A stretch of 32,707 nucleotides of DNA from an uncultured Mucispirillum sp. (GTDB lineage Bacteria > Chrysiogenota > Deferribacteres > Deferribacterales > Mucispirillaceae): the NCBI GenBank assembly GCA_937890655.1, contig CALADT010000034.1:1-32707 (forward strand), in the 5' to 3' direction. Below are positions 1-7,285 of this stretch, piece by piece. The stretch's first letter is position 1. Every line of letters begins with the position of its first letter. The notes under the pieces were generated by a model. The model was not told where the DNA came from and did not search any database. It saw nothing but the letters and a program-made list of their open reading frames with translations. Position numbers and translations under genes: made by a program.

Positions 1-216
1 TATAAACATTACCCATTAATAGCAGTTTATAAAAAATATGTATTAAACTCTATGGTTGATGATTATAATAATAAAAATTATAAGTTAATAAAAAGTATAG
101 AAAAATATAATATTAAATATTTAGAAGAAAATGAAATATTACAGGCAGGCTTTAATAAAAATATTTTTATAAATATTAATTATAAAGAAGATTTAAAGTT
201 ACTGGAGGATATATGA
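1..216 (+). CDS. C-terminal fragment of a MobA-like molybdenum cofactor nucleotidyltransferase
   Basis: The window opens inside a reading frame that stays open from base 1 to the TGA at 214-216, giving 71 residues. It begins YKHYPLIAVYKKYVL, like the H-P-L-x-A-x-Y segment of MobA-type guanylyltransferases, and ends FININYKEDLKLLEDI, which resembles the F-x-N-I-N-T-P-E-D-L terminus of that family. MobA attaches GMP to molybdopterin in the cytoplasm to make the cofactor of many anaerobic oxidoreductases. The catalytic N-terminal half (GGxSxRMG loop) lies outside the window, so the assignment rests on C-terminal resemblance only. Another NTP-transferase-fold enzyme is possible. Its stop overlaps the next gene's start as ATGA, so the two are probably co-translated. 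Confidence 0.5.
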   Translation, partial: YKHYPLIAVYKKYVLNSMVDDYNNKNYKLIKSIEKYNIKYLEENEILQAGFNKNIFININYKEDLKLLEDI

Positions 217-476
217 GTAATTTAACAAAAATAATTATTGTATTAGTAATACTTGCTGTTATAGGTTTTGCAGGCAGGTCAATTTATTTTGCTGTATCAA
301 ATAAAACAGTTGATGAATTTGTGGACGAATTAAAAACAATAACAGAAGAAAGTGTAGAAAAATCTTTAGACAAAGCAGATGAAGCTGTGGAAAAAGCACT
401 TGATAAGGCAGAAGAAAAAGTAAACCAAACAATGGATGAAACAAAAGAAAAATTACAAGAAAAACTAGAGAGGTAA
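213..476 (+). CDS. small single-pass membrane protein with a charged coiled-coil tail
   Basis: This 87-residue protein starts at an ATG that overlaps the upstream stop (ATGA), behind a good GGAGG ribosome site. Residues about 6-29 (KIIIVLVILAVIGFAG onward) form one hydrophobic membrane segment. Residues about 33-87 are highly charged and helical, with repeated EKSLDKADEAVEKALDKAEE-type heptads, so a membrane-anchored coiled coil is likely. I do not recognise a family. It is followed after 3 nt by a second small exported protein with similar composition, so the pair may act together at the envelope. No catalytic motif is visible. Confidence 0.7.
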   Translation: MSNLTKIIIVLVILAVIGFAGRSIYFAVSNKTVDEFVDELKTITEESVEKSLDKADEAVEKALDKAEEKVNQTMDETKEKLQEKLER

Positions 477-479
477 TTT

Positions 480-689
480 ATGAAAAAATATTTACTTTCA
501 TTAGCTGTATTACTATTTTTATTTAATGATAATTTTGTAGAAGCTAAAGAAGAAAAATCAGTTAAAAAAAGCGAAGCAGAAGAAACAACTGATAAATTTT
601 TTAAAAACCTTATTAACGGTGTGGAAAAAACCACAGAAGAATCAGTTAAAGAAGTTTCTAAAGAAATAAAAAAAAATACAAAGAAATAA
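480..689 (+). CDS. small exported lysine/glutamate-rich protein
   Basis: The 69-residue product begins MKKYLLSLAVLLFLFNDNF, a typical signal peptide, with a plausible signal peptidase I site after VEA at residues 20-22. The mature part of about 47 residues is almost all Lys, Glu, Ser and Thr and predicted helical (FFKNLINGVEKTTEESVKEV). It lies 3 nt after the membrane coiled-coil gene and shares its amphipathic, charged character, which suggests one operon and perhaps an interaction in the periplasm. No family is recognised and no cysteine lipobox is present. Confidence 0.65.
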   Translation: MKKYLLSLAVLLFLFNDNFVEAKEEKSVKKSEAEETTDKFFKNLINGVEKTTEESVKEVSKEIKKNTKK

Positions 690-800
690 TAATAAATAAA
701 ATATATAATAATATACTATAATCATTATATCTTTACTTGATTATTATATTATTATATGGTAACTATAAGAAAAAATAAAAGGATTAAGGTGTCAGTTATT

Positions 801-1724
801 ATGAGTAAATTAAAAGTATGTGTTCATGGACTTGGAAATATTGGTAAATACTCAATAGAAGCAATAGAAGCAGCTTCTGATATGGAATGCGTTGGTGTTG
901 TTCGTAGAGCATCATCTATTGGTAAAAATAAAAACGATTTAAGAGGGGTGGACGAATATTCATCTGTGGAAGATTTAATAAAAGCAAAAGGCAAACCAGA
1001 TGTATGTTTAATTGCAACTCCTTCCCGCCATGCTTTTGATGATGATAGTTTATATTTAAAACATGGTATAAATACAGTGGATAGTTTTGATATCCATACA
1101 GAAATAACAGAAATAGTAGAAAAGTTAGATAAAGTAGCTAAAGAAAACAATGCAGTTTCTGTTACAGCAGCAGGGTGGGACCCAGGAAGTGATTCTGTTA
1201 TGCGTGCTATGATGGAAGCTATGATGCCTGTTGGTGTTACTTTTACAAACTTTGGTCGTGGTAGAAGTATGGGGCATTCTGCAGCAGCAAGAGCAGTGGA
1301 AGGTATAAAAGATGCAGTATCTATTACAATCCCTATGGGTGGTGGTAGACATTCAAGGCTTGTTTATGTTGTTTTAGAAGACGGTATTTCTTTAGAAGAA
1401 GCAAAACGTAGAATAGGCAGTGATGATTATTTTGCCCATGACCCACTAGATGTAAAAGCAGTTGCAAATTCTGAAGAATTAGCAATGGTGTGTGATTCTT
1501 CCCATGGTGTATTTATTGAAAAACAAGGTGCTTCAGGCTTAACTGATAACCAAAGAATGTCATTTAAAATGGAAATAAATAACCCTGCACTTACTTCTCA
1601 AATTATGGTTTCATGTGCAAGGGCAGCATCAAGGTTAAATTCAGGTTGCTATACTATGATAGATATTCCACCTGTTTTATACTTAAATATGGATAGAATG
1701 ACAGCAATTAAAAAATTAGTATAA
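801..1724 (+). CDS. ddh: meso-diaminopimelate dehydrogenase
   Basis: Ddh catalyses NADPH-dependent reductive amination of tetrahydrodipicolinate to meso-DAP, the one-step branch of lysine and peptidoglycan precursor synthesis. The chosen start (MSKLKVCVHGLGNIGKY) puts the Rossmann GLGNIG loop at residues 10-15, as expected; it gives 307 residues, close to the roughly 300-320 of the family. An in-frame ATG at 756 would add 15 basic residues and is less likely. Visible family motifs are the SFDIHTEI segment, AAGWDPGSDS, GRGRSMGHS and the C-terminal NPALTSQIMVSCARAASR with SGCYTMIDIPP. The shorter lid region resembles the type II (Symbiobacterium-like) enzymes. A hairpin terminator follows directly, so the gene is probably transcribed alone or closes the upstream set. 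Confidence 0.9.
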   Translation: MSKLKVCVHGLGNIGKYSIEAIEAASDMECVGVVRRASSIGKNKNDLRGVDEYSSVEDLIKAKGKPDVCLIATPSRHAFDDDSLYLKHGINTVDSFDIHTEITEIVEKLDKVAKENNAVSVTAAGWDPGSDSVMRAMMEAMMPVGVTFTNFGRGRSMGHSAAARAVEGIKDAVSITIPMGGGRHSRLVYVVLEDGISLEEAKRRIGSDDYFAHDPLDVKAVANSEELAMVCDSSHGVFIEKQGASGLTDNQRMSFKMEINNPALTSQIMVSCARAASRLNSGCYTMIDIPPVLYLNMDRMTAIKKLV

Positions 1725-1729
1725 TTATA

Positions 1730-1768
1730 AAAAGCTCTAAATTTTAAAAGTTTAGAGCTTTTATTTTT
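1730..1768 (+). terminator. intrinsic terminator after ddh
   Basis: AAAAGCTCTAAA (1730-1741) pairs with TTTAGAGCTTTT (1751-1762), a 12-bp stem with a 9-nt loop, followed by T-rich sequence. It lies 6 nt after the ddh stop. Confidence 0.8.
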
Positions 1769-1786
1769 ATATATTTTACTTTTATA

Positions 1787-1815
1787 TTGACAAAATAATG
1801 TAAGTAATAAACAAT
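1787..1815 (+). promoter_or_regulatory. candidate sigma70 promoter upstream of glpQ
   Basis: A perfect -35 box TTGACA (1787-1792) is followed 17 nt later by AACAAT (1810-1815), which matches TATAAT at 4 of 6 positions. It would leave a leader of about 115 nt before the glpQ ATG at 1939. In this AT-rich DNA such matches arise easily, so this is tentative. Confidence 0.3.
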
Positions 1816-1938
1816 AGTATATTAGATAAAATAATAAATATACATTCAATATATGGTAATTAAAAAAATAGCATATATAATTTCTGTTAAAATAAAACAT
1901 AAGTAGTATATATAAGGTATTTTAAGGTTTATTTACTT

Positions 1939-3001
1939 ATGTTATTACTTACATTAGTAATAGCAGGCTGTAAAAATTCAGGGACTGAAAATCAGCAGTC
2001 AGTAGTAAAGGAAAGCGAAACAATGAAAACGGAAAAAACAATTATTGCTCATCGTGGTGCATCTGGTTATTTACCAGAACATACTATTGCTTCAAAAGTA
2101 ATGGCTTACCAAATGGGGGTTCCTTTAATTTAACAGGATTGTGGTAGTCCATGACCATTATCTTGATAGAGTTACAAACGTTGCAGAAAAATTTCCTGAT
2201 AGAGCAAGAATAGACGGCAGATATTATGTTATAGATTTTACTCTTGATGAAATAAAAAGTCTTGATTTTATGGAAGGTTTTGAAGTTAAAAATGGAGTAA
2301 AAGAGCAGGTTTATAAAGACCGTTTTCCTATGGGTAAATCTACTTTTAAAATACATACTTTAGAAGAAGAAATTGAACTTATTCAAGGTTTAAACCAAGT
2401 ATTTGGAAAAGATATAGGGCTTTATGTGGAAACAAAAGCACCATGGTTTCATAAACAAGAAGGAAAAGATATTTCAAAAGCAACACTAGAAGTATTAAAA
2501 CAATATGGATATACTTCAAAAGATTCTAATGTTTACTTCCAAACATTTGATTTTCCTGATTTAGTATATGTAAAAGAAATCCTTATGCCTTCTATGGGTA
2601 TGGATTTAAAAACAGTTTTTCTTTTTGCATATAATGATTGGAACGAAACATATGAAAAAATGGAAGACGGCACATATAAACCATATGATTTTGATAAATT
2701 AAGAACACCAGAAGGTATGCAACAAGTGGCAAAATATGCTGATGGTGTTGGGCCTACTTATGATATGATTGTGGATAAAACACAGTCAACAAAAGGCAAT
2801 ATTGTAATAAGTGATTTTGTTAAATTAGCTCATGAAAATAATATGATTGTTCACCCATATACTATTAGGAAAGATAAACTTCCAGATTATGTAAATAATG
2901 TGGATGAATTATATGATATTATTCTCTATCAAGCAGGGGCAGACGGAGTATTTACAGATTTCCCTGATTTAGGCGTAAATTATGTAAAAAATCATAAATA
3001 A
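1939..3001 (+). pseudogene. glpQ: glycerophosphodiester phosphodiesterase lipoprotein (GlpQ/protein D type), broken by a deletion-frameshift
   Basis: Intact GlpQ hydrolyses glycerophosphodiesters to sn-glycerol 3-phosphate and an alcohol. The 5' part encodes a lipoprotein signal (TLVIAGC lipobox) and the IIAHRGASGYLPEHT motif. It stops at TAA 2131-2133. A second frame from 2141 continues with VVVHDHYLDRVTN, the PWFHKQEGKDI segment and the C-terminal GVFTDFPDLG. By comparison with remembered E. coli GlpQ and Haemophilus protein D, about 26 nt are missing between MAYQMG and RIVVVHDH, removing the YLEQDL segment that carries conserved metal-binding acidic residues. The signal peptide also lacks basic residues before the ATG; an upstream extension from an ATA at 1912 would add MRYFKVYLL. 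The rest is well conserved, so the break looks recent or could be a sequencing error. Confidence 0.85.
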
Positions 3002-3026
3002 TTATATTAAAATAATATAGAAAACC

Positions 3027-3063
3027 ATACCCTGTAATAGTTAATATTGCAGGGTATTTTTTT
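3027..3063 (+). terminator. intrinsic terminator after the glpQ pseudogene
   Basis: ATACCCTGTAATA (3027-3039) pairs with TATTGCAGGGTAT (3045-3057) through a 13-bp stem with one wobble and a GTTAA loop, followed by a T run. It is the last feature that clearly belongs to the chromosome. Confidence 0.85.
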
Positions 3064-3328
3064 ACGAAAAATTATTTTGAACTTTTTTAAATTAAAAAAA
3101 TCAATTCCCACTTTTGACTTTAATTTATAATTGTAACTAATTTATAATTATAATCTTTTTTATTACATTCTTTGAAATTTTCTTAAAAATATAAATATTT
3201 TCTTATAAAATATTCAACTGCTTGCGATTGCAGAACGGTTGCAGAACGGCTGATATTTTACCTGTAATTGTCTATTATTAAACATCGTTTTTAAGTGTCT
3301 TTTGACCTCCAAAAAAGGAGTGTTTAAA
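3064..3328. other. non-coding chromosome-phage junction region
   Basis: No ORF or tRNA is visible in these 265 bases between the host terminator and the first phage gene. They contain AT-rich direct repeats of TTTATAATT type near 3124-3150, a tandem 11-bp repeat at 3228-3249, and a weak promoter-like pair (TTGCAG 3239-3244, 18 nt, TGTAAT 3263-3268). The left attachment site of the prophage should lie here, but the other end is not in the window, so the core sequence cannot be identified. Confidence 0.5.
3228..3249 (+). repeat. perfect tandem 11-bp repeat upstream of the phage RNA polymerase gene
   Basis: TTGCAGAACGG occurs twice head to tail (3228-3238 and 3239-3249), about 80 nt before the RNA polymerase start. 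The unit is GC-richer than its surroundings and spans one helical turn, which suits a repressor or activator binding in tandem. It overlaps a weak -35-like TTGCAG. It could instead be part of an attachment site. Confidence 0.6.
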
Positions 3329-5902
3329 ATGACAAAAAAACAAAATTCAACATCAATTTCAAATGAACTTTTTCAGAAACAATTAGACCTTGAAAAAGAA
3401 ATGCTGGAAAGTGCTAGAAGTAAAATAGCCATAATCTATCAGACAGCCAAAGACAAAAAAAGAGAGAGTATAACTCTTTATGGTCAGAGTATAATGCGAA
3501 CACAATTAACACTTGTGTCTGAAAAGATACAGGATTTTTTAGCAGAAGCAAATACAGGCAAGGCAGGAAGAAGACATATTGCAGTGAAGTATTTAAACTT
3601 ATTTTCCGATATGAATATTATAGCATTCATAACATTAAAGTCTGTTATAGATAGTTTAACAAGCAGGCAGACATTATTATCAATCACATTAAAGATAGCT
3701 AATGCAATTTATCAGGAGTATAAATTGTCAGAGTTTGAAAGAGCCAACCCTGAATTATACAACCTTATGCACCATATAGTAAAAACACATCACGAGCAGC
3801 ACAAAGCAAATGCTATGAGTGTTGCGATGAGCCGTAACAATATAGATGTTGAAGAATGGAGTAAGCAAGATAAAATACAGCTTGGCTCTAAACTTTTAGA
3901 TATCTTTATAGAAACTACTGGGTTTATAGAAATTGTAGGAGATAGCAATAATAAAGGCACTGTAACAAATTATGTTGTGCCTACTGAAAAGTGTTTAGAG
4001 TTTGTTAAACGGACAGAAGATTTTGCAGGCTCTACTCCTGATTACCTGCCAACAATTATTAAGCCTAAGAAGTGGACAAATGTTTTTGACGGTGGTTATT
4101 ATGCAAAAGTAAGAGAACTATGGCTTGTTAAAGCTAGGTTTAACCCTAAAGCTTATTTAGAAGAACTTAATAACCAAGATATGCCAACCGTGTATAATGC
4201 GGTTAATGCGGTTCAATCTACTAGTTGGCGAGTGAATAAAAGAGTGTATGATGTATTAAGTGCGTTGTGGAATAAACAAGACCTTATCCCAGACAAGAAA
4301 GGCAAATATTTAACAAATGAAGATGAGCCACTACCGATATGCCCTGTGTGTAAAGGACAGGTTGAAGTTGGTATGCACGAATGTTTTGGTGTTCCTGAAA
4401 ATAAAGAGGCTTTCAAAACGTGGAAGAAAAAATCTACACAAGTCTATTCAGATAATATATCAAAAAGGAGTAAAAGATTAACAGTTATCAGGCTTTTAAA
4501 ATTGGCAGAGAAATTTATAAATGAAAACAAAATATATTTTCCGCAACAGTTAGACTATAGGGGCAGAATGTATGCAGTGCCTAGTTATTTAAGCCCACAA
4601 GGGCAGGATTGGGGGAAAGGTTTATTAGAGTTTGCAAAAGCGAAACCACTGAATAGTATTGAAAGCGTTAAGTGGTTGGCTATTCACGGAGCAAATGTTT
4701 ACGGGCAAGATAAATTAAGCCTTGATGACCGTTTTTTATGGGTTTTAGAAAACGAAGACAATATAAAAGCAGTAGCAAGCGACCCGATAAATAATACTTT
4801 TTGGCACAAAGCTGATAAGCCTACTCAGTTTTTAGCTTTTTGCCTTGAGTGGGCTGGGTATATGCAAGCTTGTAAAACTGGTGCTGTTTTTTATTCAAGG
4901 TTACCCATAGCAATGGATGGCTCCTGCAACGGCTCACAAATATACAGCCTGCTTTTAAGAGATGAAGACGGAGCCAAAGCAACGAATGTTATATCTAGTG
5001 GGAATAAGCCGTCGGACATTTACCAAATAGTAGCAGATAAAGTTATAGATAAATTAAAAATAGTTCAAACAACAGGGCAGGTAAGATATACAAAGACAGG
5101 CACAATAGCTTATGATGAAAAGCTTATAAGCAAATACCTACTTGATTTAGGTATAACAAGAGCGGCCACTAAAAGACAAGTGATGACAGTTGTTTATGCA
5201 GCGACATTTGATAGCTGTAAAGCATACACTTTAGATTGGTTAAAAGAAGCATTAAAAGAAAAGCCGAATAATGAACTAAATATGATTTACGACACCGCAA
5301 CATTAAGATACCCTGCTAATTTTTTAGCAGAGCTTATCTGGCAGGCAATGCGAGAAACTATTGTTAAGGCTTACGAGGGTATGGAATATTTGCAGGCGAT
5401 AGCGGGTATAATATCTAAACAGCAGTTGCCTATATACTGGACAACACCAACAGGATTTAAAGTATTGCAGGCAAAAAAGGAAGTTAAAGATATTAGAATA
5501 AGAAGCAGAATAGGAGCTGAAATTAACATATTTATTAAAGAAGAGACACCGAAGATAAGTGTAGGTAAACAGAAGTTAAGTGTAGCACCAAATTTTATTC
5601 ACTCACTAGATGCAAGTGTGATGATGAAAACAATAGAGAAAGCAAAACATAAAGGCATCACACATTTTGCTATGATACACGATAGTTATGGCACACACGC
5701 AGCAGATGCTCCAGCATTAGCAAACATATTAAGAGAAGCTTTTGTAGAAATGTTTAGTGATAATATATTACAGAGTTGGACAGAAGAAACATTGCAGATA
5801 CTGCCAAAGCAGGAAGATAAGAAAATAACTATCCCTAGTCTGCCTGCTTTTGGTAATTTAGACTTAAAGCAGGTATTATCCAGCCCTTATTTTTTTGCAT
5901 AG
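3329..5902 (+). CDS. 1: T7-type single-subunit DNA-dependent RNA polymerase (gp1)
   Basis: This 857-residue enzyme transcribes the phage middle and late genes. The ATG at 3329 is chosen over the TTG at 3302 because AAGGAG (3315-3320) lies 8 nt before it. Catalytic motifs match T7: motif A IAMDGSCNGSQIYSLLL with Asp530 (T7 D537), motif B RAATKRQVMTVVYA with Lys615 and Tyr623 (T7 K631, Y639), motif C IHDSYGTHAAD with Asp785 (T7 D812), and QLDYRGRMYAVPSYL upstream. The protein ends in SPYFFA, keeping the C-terminal Phe-Ala foot. The residue after the ribose-selecting Tyr is Ala rather than the Gly of T7. It is the first phage gene, as in T7, and has its own terminator, so it was presumably transcribed by host polymerase. 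Confidence 0.97.
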   Translation: MTKKQNSTSISNELFQKQLDLEKEMLESARSKIAIIYQTAKDKKRESITLYGQSIMRTQLTLVSEKIQDFLAEANTGKAGRRHIAVKYLNLFSDMNIIAFITLKSVIDSLTSRQTLLSITLKIANAIYQEYKLSEFERANPELYNLMHHIVKTHHEQHKANAMSVAMSRNNIDVEEWSKQDKIQLGSKLLDIFIETTGFIEIVGDSNNKGTVTNYVVPTEKCLEFVKRTEDFAGSTPDYLPTIIKPKKWTNVFDGGYYAKVRELWLVKARFNPKAYLEELNNQDMPTVYNAVNAVQSTSWRVNKRVYDVLSALWNKQDLIPDKKGKYLTNEDEPLPICPVCKGQVEVGMHECFGVPENKEAFKTWKKKSTQVYSDNISKRSKRLTVIRLLKLAEKFINENKIYFPQQLDYRGRMYAVPSYLSPQGQDWGKGLLEFAKAKPLNSIESVKWLAIHGANVYGQDKLSLDDRFLWVLENEDNIKAVASDPINNTFWHKADKPTQFLAFCLEWAGYMQACKTGAVFYSRLPIAMDGSCNGSQIYSLLLRDEDGAKATNVISSGNKPSDIYQIVADKVIDKLKIVQTTGQVRYTKTGTIAYDEKLISKYLLDLGITRAATKRQVMTVVYAATFDSCKAYTLDWLKEALKEKPNNELNMIYDTATLRYPANFLAELIWQAMRETIVKAYEGMEYLQAIAGIISKQQLPIYWTTPTGFKVLQAKKEVKDIRIRSRIGAEINIFIKEETPKISVGKQKLSVAPNFIHSLDASVMMKTIEKAKHKGITHFAMIHDSYGTHAADAPALANILREAFVEMFSDNILQSWTEETLQILPKQEDKKITIPSLPAFGNLDLKQVLSSPYFFA

Positions 5903-5926
5903 TCAGTGTAAATATTTCAAGTTCAC

Positions 5927-5953
5927 AGCCCTTTAATTTTAAAGGGCTTTTTT
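5927..5953 (+). terminator. intrinsic terminator after the RNA polymerase gene
   Basis: AGCCCTTT (5927-5934) pairs with AAAGGGCT (5941-5948) around an AATTTT loop, followed by TTTTTATTT. It occupies the place of the T7 early terminator region. Confidence 0.85.
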
Positions 5954-6067
5954 ATTTCAATCAAAATTTTTATTGTAACACAAAAAATCTAATAATATCA
6001 AGAGTTTATGCCGAAAATGAAATATTTTATTTTTGACCTAAAATTTTTCTTTTACTATCAATGGTTT

Positions 6068-6090
6068 ATAATTAATGGCACCTATAGAGA
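6068..6090 (+). promoter_or_regulatory. possible T7-family phage promoter
   Basis: The segment AATTAATGGCACCTATAGAG (core at 6070-6089) resembles promoters of T7-family polymerases (T7 CACTATAGGG, SP6 GACACTATAGAAG). It has an AT-rich 5' part, a CAC element and TATAGAGA at the presumed start site, but one extra C between CAC and TATAG. It lies between gene 1 and the replication genes, where T7 has its phi1.1 promoters. I found no second intergenic copy, so a phage consensus cannot be built here. Confidence 0.35.
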
Positions 6091-6287
6091 AAAAAGCAGC
6101 GAAAAAATCTGCAATCGTTTTATGGTTTTTCATAGTTCGTTTTGCATATAAATTCAATGCTTATTTTTCACGATTAGTTATATTTAGCTGACAGGGTTAT
6201 TTAATATTATACCCTGCAAGTCTGTAACTAATTACAACTGGCTGACTTCTGATATTGGGGTATCACAGTAAAAGGGTTATCCAGAAA

Positions 6288-6316
6288 AAAGTATTGCATT
6301 AAGGGGGCAATACTTT
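6288..6316. repeat. inverted repeat (hairpin) in the origin-like region
   Basis: AAAGTATTGC (6288-6297) and GCAATACTTT (6307-6316) are perfect 10-bp inverted repeats around a 9-nt loop containing AAGGGG. No T run follows, so it is not a typical terminator; it may be a protein-binding or origin structure. Confidence 0.6.
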
Positions 6317-6421
6317 CTCTTGCAAAACCATAGGTTACTAAAAATGCTAGCAGGCAACCAAAGTGCTGTAAGAGTTTTCTTTTTTTTGCGAACGATAGCG
6401 ACCGACGGGAATAATAAAAAT

Positions 6422-6459
6422 AATAATAACAGCCAAAAAAAATACTGGCTGTTATTATT
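6422..6459. repeat. 13-bp perfect inverted repeat with an A-rich loop
   Basis: AATAATAACAGCC (6422-6434) pairs perfectly with GGCTGTTATTATT (6447-6459) around a 12-nt loop made of A8 and TACT. Outer GGGAATAAT (6407-6415) can alternatively pair with ATTATTCCC (6454-6462), so two competing folds exist. No T run follows. Confidence 0.65.
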
Positions 6460-6482
6460 CCCAGAGGGAGCAGGAGAGAGCA

Positions 6483-6533
6483 ATGCCAATGGGGGTAAAG
6501 GGGGTTATAGGTTATATTATAATTATAATTTAA
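6483..6533 (+). CDS. possible 16-residue hydrophobic peptide
   Basis: An ATG at 6483 has GGAG (6473-6476) 6 nt upstream, a good spacing, and reads MPMGVKGVIGYIIIII before TAA. The peptide is hydrophobic at its C-terminus. It runs into the G/C-free segment, whose composition alone yields poly-Ile, so this may be chance. No family can be assigned. Confidence 0.2.
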   Translation: MPMGVKGVIGYIIIII

Positions 6534-6589
6534 ATATAATTTAATTATAATATTAATTATTAATAATAATTATTAAATATAATTTAAAT
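6512..6589. other. 78-nt stretch made only of A and T
   Basis: Between G6511 and C6590 there is not one G or C. Short units such as TAATTATAAT and AATTTAAATATAATTTAA recur, so it is easily melted. It is immediately preceded by two G5 tracts on the + strand (6491-6495 and about 6500-6504). This is the strongest candidate for a DNA unwinding element in the window. Confidence 0.6.
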
Positions 6590-6652
6590 CTTATTATATA
6601 TACTTTTATAGTTTATATAATATACGTTCATTTTATACACTTTTTTTTGTCT

Positions 6653-6690
6653 TGGCAGGTTGGGTTTATTCCAGCCTGCCATTTTTTTTT
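6653..6690 (+). terminator. intrinsic terminator before the first replication-region gene
   Basis: TGGCAGG (6653-6659) pairs with CCTGCCA (6675-6681), with extra GG/CC pairing inside, followed by nine T residues. It separates the origin-like region from the small ORF starting at 6710. Confidence 0.8.
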
Positions 6691-6709
6691 ATTATTTCGG
6701 AGGTGCGAT

Positions 6710-6898
6710 ATGGCAATAGAAGACACTGAAAGAGATACGCTAGATTATGCTTTATGGATAGCAAGAGAGAAAGAAAACCCGCACGGGCTAGGGGACTATC
6801 CTAGAAGAATGATAGTGTTAGAGAACAAGAAAAAAGAAAAACAGGAGAATAACAATGAAAGAAAAAATAGTATTGGAAGCAACAGAAGAGATTGCTAA
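6710..6898 (+). CDS. small phage protein of unknown function (62 aa)
   Basis: The ATG at 6710 follows GGAGG with about 7 nt spacing and is preferred over an in-frame ATG at 6647, which lies inside the upstream terminator. The product MAIEDTERDTLDYALWIARE onward is soluble and strongly charged; its C-terminal 25 residues are mostly Lys, Glu, Asn and Arg and are likely disordered. No family is recognised. It occupies the position of the small T7 gene 1.x host-takeover or DNA-metabolism proteins and overlaps the next ORF by 44 nt. Confidence 0.65.
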   Translation: MAIEDTERDTLDYALWIAREKENPHGLGDYPRRMIVLENKKKEKQENNNERKNSIGSNRRDC

Positions 6899-7031
6899 GT
6901 TGCTTTATATGACAAGAGAAAGTTTAAAAAGCATGATTGATACTGCAGTAAAGGAGGTAGAAGGTGTAAATTTAAAAAACATAACTGATACTACAGAAAA
7001 AAGTATGGAAAAAGAAGAATGGATAAACTAA
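6855..7031 (+). CDS. small helical phage protein of unknown function (58 aa)
   Basis: The ATG at 6855 has AGGAG 7 nt upstream. The 58 residues (MKEKIVLEATEEIAKLLYMT onward) look all-helical and acidic-amphipathic, with repeated TD/TEK phrases near the end (NITDTTEKSMEKEEWIN). The start lies inside the 3' end of the previous ORF and its stop is 13 nt inside the next, so the three genes are probably translated in series. It is not recognisable as a known family. Confidence 0.6.
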   Translation: MKEKIVLEATEEIAKLLYMTRESLKSMIDTAVKEVEGVNLKNITDTTEKSMEKEEWIN

Positions 7032-7285
7032 AAAATGCAAACCTTGAAAAAGTAAGCCAGTGTGCTTTTCAGAGCATAAACAATATTCATAACTACACAC
7101 CAGAGGAGCAGTTATTGGGGGTGTCTTATGTGTTTTTATCTCTAATGAAACAATCAGGGTTAAGGTTGCCAGAGTTATTTGAAACAGTAAACAATATGGC
7201 TTATGAAAGTGAAACAAAAAAGCGTGTAGAGTTTAAAGCGGTAGATGATTATTTAAAAAGAAAAGTATTAAAGGAGATTGATTAA
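7019..7285 (+). CDS. phage protein of unknown function upstream of SSB (88 aa)
   Basis: The 88-residue protein (MDKLKNANLEKVSQCAFQSI onward) is soluble, largely helical and without recognisable motifs. A hydrophobic stretch LLGVSYVFLSLMKQSG at residues about 32-47 is part of a helix rather than a clear membrane span. It overlaps the previous ORF by 13 nt and abuts the SSB gene with a TAATG junction, which implies translational coupling to SSB. By position it may take part in DNA metabolism. Confidence 0.7.
   Translation: MDKLKNANLEKVSQCAFQSINNIHNYTPEEQLLGVSYVFLSLMKQSGLRLPELFETVNNMAYESETKKRVEFKAVDDYLKRKVLKEID

Larger units (their letters stand above)
5954..6652. other. non-coding, structure-rich region between early and replication genes; candidate replication origin
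   Basis: These 700 bases hold no convincing protein gene apart from a possible 16-codon peptide. They contain a T7-like promoter match (6068-6090), two perfect hairpins (6288-6316 and 6422-6459), a weaker stem CAGGGTTAT/ATACCCTG near 6192-6216, G-rich tracts on the + strand (around 6257, 6303, 6491 and 6501), and then a 78-nt stretch with no G or C (6512-6589). In T7 the primary origin lies in the same place, just after gene 1, and consists of phage promoters followed by an AT-rich segment. Origin function is inferred from position and composition. Confidence 0.5.

Noticed and set aside
756..800. Longer ddh form starting at ATG 756
   Set aside because: It would add 15 basic residues absent from the family ahead of the Rossmann loop; the ATG at 801 fits the usual N-terminus.
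1912..1941. Possible AUA start for glpQ (MRYFKVYLL extension)
   Set aside because: It would repair the signal peptide, but there is no Shine-Dalgarno before it and the gene is already broken, so it is not counted with the three phage cases.
4546..4570. T7-promoter-like AGACTATAGGGGCAG inside the RNA polymerase gene
   Set aside because: It encodes the conserved DYRGRM motif, so the match is forced by protein sequence.
6277..6489. 70-residue - strand ORF over the hairpins
   Set aside because: Antisense of the structured region; Leu/Phe-rich translation comes from A/T tracts, and no other gene lies on this strand.
6320..6544. 74-residue + strand ORF in the origin-like region
   Set aside because: It runs through two hairpins and the A/T-only block, has low-complexity Asn/Lys and Tyr/Asn content, and lacks a ribosome site.
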